Positions 16,089 to 19,663 of a DNA stretch of 19,663 bases are shown here, piece by piece. Source of the DNA: Stenocarpella maydis (taxonomy: Eukaryota > Ascomycota > Sordariomycetes > Diaporthales > Diaporthaceae). Each line of letters starts with the position of its first letter. Position 1 is the first letter of the stretch. The DNA lies in NCBI GenBank assembly GCA_002270565.1, contig NQMI01000007.1, positions 862,577 to 882,239 on the forward strand. Direction: 5' to 3'. The translations under genes were made by a program, and so were the position numbers. The notes beneath the pieces are model-generated. The model made no database searches. It was not told the origin of the DNA and was given only the letters and a program-made list of their open reading frames with translations.

Positions 16089-17000
16089 TCACAACCATAA
16101 CTAGAGATCCATAGGCTTATACTTAAACTTCCTGGGCATACATCCGGTAATCTCGCCCATAGCATCCGCGCAAGTTTCCTTATATCCTATCTCAGTGGCT
16201 GCCTTAATATACTTACCTAGCGAGAGCTCCAAAGGAGGCATATTTAGAAGCTTATTAATTAGATCGGGACACACATTAATAATACAGTTGTAACTGCTCT
16301 TGGAAATCTTTAGTATCTTGAAATCACAAAGGTGACCCTTAATATAATAGATATAATTAGCATAAGCATTATCTTGAAATCCTTAGAGCGATTAGCACTT
16401 AAAGAAAGGGATTATGATGGGGATGATGCCTTAGAGAGTTATTTAGTTGCAGTTAGCCCCCATCCGCTGCATGCAATAGTTGTATGGGTTTGCATTGTAA
16501 CAACCAAAGAAGGCAATAAGGAGAGCCGGGCCCTAATAAAGGTCATTCCCCTGGTATAGTTGAGATATATACTTCTCATAAGGGCCACCATTTGTATGCT
16601 TAATAAAAACATCATTCAGACCTCCTTTGATTAGAGTGCTAAGGCGAGACTGTAGGTACTTATAAGCCTCTGGGGCTTTCAGGAAGGGAAAGAATAGTTT
16701 GAGCAACTCAGATTTATATGTTGAGGAGAGGGTCTATAGGATATAAAGACTCTTGCCTCTGCCCTTAAGGTTATATATCTTGATATTTATTATAAAGGCC
16801 TTATAAAGCGGTAATTTATAGACCTGGTTTCGTAAAAGGATTACATTTAGCTGAAAATAAGTATAGATGCCCTCTTTATGAATAGGAGGAGGATTGTATG
16901 TTTTAAAGACCCTAACAATAGGAGGTAATTGCTCCTTACCCTTTCCCTTCTCTTTTTAGCTTAATTAAGGAGAAGAAGATATAGCAATAATGAAGCTCAT
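16089..17000 (-). pseudogene. Minus-strand ORF with Cys-rich domain, unknown function
   Basis: The ATG at 17000-16998 opens a frame of 303 codons to a TGA at 16091-16089. The interruptions are about ten TAA/TAG codons at likely Gln or Trp positions. Residues 1-70 are Lys/Pro-rich, 75-150 helical (Pro-Phe-Leu-Lys-Ala-Pro-Glu-Ala-Tyr), and 160-225 carry a Cys-rich part. That part includes Asn-Tyr-Cys-Met, a Pro-Phe-Phe-Lys-Cys block, and Ala-Tyr-Ala-Asn-Tyr-Ile-Tyr-Tyr-Ile-Lys-Gly-His-Leu-Cys-Asp-Phe. There the two Tyr codons flanking Ala-Asn are TAT, probably Cys before RIP (Cys-x2-Cys). The spacing recalls the fungal Cys-rich domain DUF3716, but I cannot confirm it. It points away from the plus-strand ORF at 17483. 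The function is unknown. Confidence 0.5.
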
Positions 17001-17482
17001 CTGATTAGAGAGGCTTGATAGTTTAATAATGAGATTAATGATTAATAGTTAATAATGCTATTAGGGGGAAGTTAAAGAAAAGGATTAGTAGAGGGAAAGC
17101 AACTTTAAATACAAAAAGTCAGAGAGGGGAGCTCTTATTAGAAGCATTTAAAGTAGCAAAGGTTACTACCTGGCAGAAAAGGGAAGGAAGTTAAGTGATT
17201 TACTAGCTCAAGTAATTCACCTATCTTAAGGCTCCCCTTCTGATAAAAGCCCACCTTTCTGCCACAACCTCCAACCTAACTACTTCTTTTACAACCACTA
17301 CACCTCAGCTGATCTCTAATTAGCGCAGCACAACTTGCATCATTAAGACTCAAAAGCTGCTGCAACCATTAACCTCTACCCTTAAAACTTATCACCTCCC
17401 CTCTATCACCTAATTTCTCCTTGCCTTAGCACCCTTTTCCCCGATCCAACTAATCAGAAAGATATCTTCCTTAAGCCAGCAA
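17001..17482. other. Spacer between two divergent broken ORFs
   Basis: No ORF is readable. The left part is purine-rich on the plus strand (AAGAGGGA..AGAGAGGGGAGC). The right part, from about 17230, is pyrimidine-rich with many CA dinucleotides and looks less RIP-mutated. It could hold the promoters of both flanking ORFs, but no clear TATA or CAAT motif stands out. Confidence 0.4.
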
Positions 17483-19560
17483 ATGATAAAGAAAGGTAAG
17501 AAAAAGAAGAAGGGATCCCCATTAATTCAGTTCACAGCTATTAATAGTCCAAAAGGCCAAGTTAGCCCCATGAATAATCCTAATGCCCCCATGCCTACTA
17601 TTGAGTACCCAGACCCTTCTGATTAGGTTAGCCTTAAAGCATAACTTTCAGCATTACCCTTTATTATGAATTTTAATAATATTGACCCTATATAGCAGCT
17701 GAGATTTCCCAACCTATGCAACATCTGCAATTAAGGAAACTAGGATTATAGAGCTAGTATAGACCTAATAAAAGACCCGTTTGAAATTAGAATCCTTAAT
17801 AATGGGTTGGCACTCTCTTAAGCTTTTAATATATTAGACCTTTTGGTATAACCACTGTTTTTTTAGAACTAAAAATGGGAGTATAGTAATTATATATAGC
17901 AGGTAGTGGATATATATTTTAAGGGCGTTAATCCCTATCCTTAGTTTAGAGACCCCCCTGGGCAAAAGAACCTATTTGGTACTTACTATAGCGACTTCCT
18001 TATAACCCTTTATAATGCAGAAGGTCTCCTAGCTTAAGAAGTATGCCTATATACTAATTATATTCTAAGGCTTATCAATTAGCAGCTAATTAATTTTAGC
18101 AACCTAGTCTTTATGGTACCCATAACCTATAATATTAATAGAGAACCCTCTAAATTATAAAGATACTACTTACTAAAGGACAGCCAGAGGTTTATTATCC
18201 AAGTTATATATACCCCAAGCTATTAGGTATTAAATATCTTTAATAGGAATACTAAATAACTCAGTATAATTAATACTCATCCTAATTAAAGAACTTGTAA
18301 TAGGATATACCCCTATATAAGGAACTGTATTATATACTTCCTTACCCTTAGGCTACCTAAAGGATTCTTAAAACAGGCATACACAGCAATCCAAATAAAG
18401 GTCACGCTACAGCTAGGATTAACTGCCTGTAGACTTCTTGTAGCCACCTATGTTACTTTTTTTCTTCCGGGAGAATTATGAAAAGAATAGCTAGGAGTTT
18501 GGAGACTGGATTAAGACCAGACTACTTGAATCCGCCCCTTCTAGCTTACCTACTAAAAAAGCCTTAGCTCTTATCTAGGGTTTTATTATCTAATTGGAAA
18601 TTAATGGATCCAGGCATCTAATTAGGGGCATCTAGAATACTCTAGTTATTAGCTATAATAAGTATAAGAGGCTTATAGAAGGAAAGAATATTATATACTC
18701 TTAAGTCAATATCTTAGGGATAAATAAGGGGGAGACTAAGTATTATGCTACACCTAGTATAGGATTAGAGCCAGGATAAAATCTGCTAGGCTTCCTTATA
18801 GTGAGATTTAATAAGGCTGATCTTTTAAGGCCTACCAATATCTAGACTTCCAGGTTAAGTAAAACTCCCATTACCCCTAATAACTTAAAGAACCAGCTAC
18901 CTATCCTAACATTTAAGATACCTAGTACAGCCATAAAGGATCTAATTATAATATCTAGGCTTAGACTTCATAAGAACCCATTCAAGACATCTAAGCCTCT
19001 ACCTTAGGCAGATAGGGTATAAATATATGGAGAAGATAGTCTTAAGATACCAAGTAAAGTAAGAATTGCTTTATAAATACCTAATCGGAGCAGGGCTGGA
19101 ATACTATAGGGTAACCCTATTAAACTTCTCTTATAGCAGATATCAGAGGCAAGCATTAGGAATATATCTCTAGGAGGAAATATAAATATAGGTAAGATAA
19201 CCCCTAAGCAATTAAGTATCTTAAGGTCTTCATTATTATCTTTATCCTCTATTCTAGCTATACCGCTATTATATCACCTATTACCTGCTATAATAAGAAT
19301 TATATTAATTTAGGAGCATAATTAGAATGTAAGTAAGTGGGTAGGGACTGAGAAAGCAAATTGCTAGGTTCCTATACCAGCAATCAGTAATAGTTATCAA
19401 TCCTGGGCTCACAAAAAGGCAGCTGAGTAAGAGGAGAAGGATTACAGACCGAGCATACTATAGTAAAACAAGAATAGGGATAAGCGGGCTAGGAATTAAG
19501 AGCTATAAAGGGTCTAATAGAGCTGAATTCAGGTGGCTTATCTAATTAGAGGAGGAAAGT
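17483..19560 (+). pseudogene. Long RIP-broken ORF of unknown family next to LTR C
   Basis: The ATG at 17483 starts with a basic stretch (Met-Ile-Lys-Lys-Gly, then five Lys within seven residues). The frame is readable to about 18470, shifts by one base at a T7 run (near 18458-18464), and continues to about 19560, roughly 690 codons. Nearly every interruption is TAA or TAG at a plausible Gln or Trp position, over 2 kb, which chance reading would not give. Features are Asn-Leu-Cys-Asn-Ile-Cys-Asn at about residue 85, Pro-Pro-Gly-Gln-Lys-Asn-Leu-Phe-Gly at about 165, a Cys-Arg-Leu-Leu-Val-Ala block before the shift, and Gly-Asp-Trp-Ile-Lys after it. I recognise no gag, RT, integrase or transposase motif. 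It ends about 50 bp before a polypurine tract and LTR C, so it is probably the coding region of element C. Confidence 0.55.
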
Positions 19561-19608
19561 AATTTTAATAATTTTAGGCGGATTATTGCTTATTCTTTAT
19601 AATAGTTT

Positions 19609-19619
19609 GAAGAGGGGTG
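19609..19619 (+). promoter_or_regulatory. Polypurine tract before LTR C
   Basis: GAAGAGGGGTG directly precedes the LTR start TATTCTAGGG. Such a tract marks the 3' end of the internal region of an LTR retrotransposon, which makes the LTR that follows a 3' LTR. Confidence 0.55.
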
Positions 19620-19663
19620 TATTCTAGGGTCTAGGGGAACTAGCATATTTTAAAATGTAAAGG
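19620..19663 (+). mobile_element. Start of an LTR of family C, cut by the window end
   Basis: The 44 bases align without gaps to 12050-12093. Differences are C/T or G/A with one exception, and the C or G is always at 12050, so this copy is the RIP-mutated one (TG start changed to TA). It is probably the 3' LTR of the element that holds the ORF at 17483-19560. Confidence 0.75.

Noticed and set aside
17483..19560. Genetic code in which TAA and TAG mean Gln
   Set aside because: CAA and CAG are also used at Gln positions, stops also replace conserved Trp residues (gag, chromodomain), and catalytic Asp, His and Cys codons are changed as well. C-to-T mutation by RIP explains all of these; a recoded genome does not.
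12050..19663. One complete element bounded by the two family C LTRs
   Set aside because: The first LTR has its own GGTAT duplication on both sides, removing it restores the minus-strand gag frame, and only the second copy is RIP-mutated. I treat it as a solo LTR, though a 5' LTR with a chance match cannot be fully excluded.

Overview
This window looks like an AT-rich, gene-poor block from a filamentous ascomycete (Pezizomycotina) that has been mutated by RIP, the repeat-induced conversion of CpA to TpA. Recognisable retrotransposon reading frames are broken almost only by TAA and TAG where Gln (CAA/CAG) or Trp (TGG) is expected, and key Asp, His and Cys codons have become Asn and Tyr. I see no intact host gene, tRNA, rRNA or CRISPR array. 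The genus cannot be told from the sequence.

The layout is a stack of nested retroelements. (1) At 1-1424 there are two LTRs of family A, one cut by the window edge, around a short broken ORF. (2) At 1735-2202 lies an LTR related to family B, preceded by a polypurine tract. (3) The oldest layer is element D, a minus-strand gag-like gene. It starts at 12946 and reads leftwards, and three later insertions split it: a solo LTR of family C (12050-12867, target duplication GGTAT), the full-length element B (2699-11003, target duplication ACTAG), and the B-related element whose 3' LTR abuts the gene at about 2203. The reading frame is kept when the first two insertions are removed.

Element B is a Ty3/Gypsy chromovirus of 8305 bp with 466-bp LTRs. 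Its order is gag, aspartic protease, reverse transcriptase, RNase H, integrase, GPY/F module, chromodomain, then a 16-bp minisatellite tail. Between integrase and the 3' LTR it carries an antisense gene for a 178-residue Cys-rich coiled-coil protein, which a solo LTR of family A later split (9294-9891, duplication AAATC).

The right third (about 13.3-19.6 kb) is less well understood. It has a GC-rich 251-bp island, a 186-bp tandem duplication, a gag-plus-retropepsin relic with no reverse transcriptase after it, a minus-strand ORF with a Cys-rich domain (16089-17000), and a divergent plus-strand ORF of about 690 codons of unknown family (17483-19560). That ORF runs up to a polypurine tract and the first 44 bp of a RIP-mutated LTR of family C. 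It may be a non-autonomous or undescribed retroelement. All coordinates of repeats and joins were found by eye.
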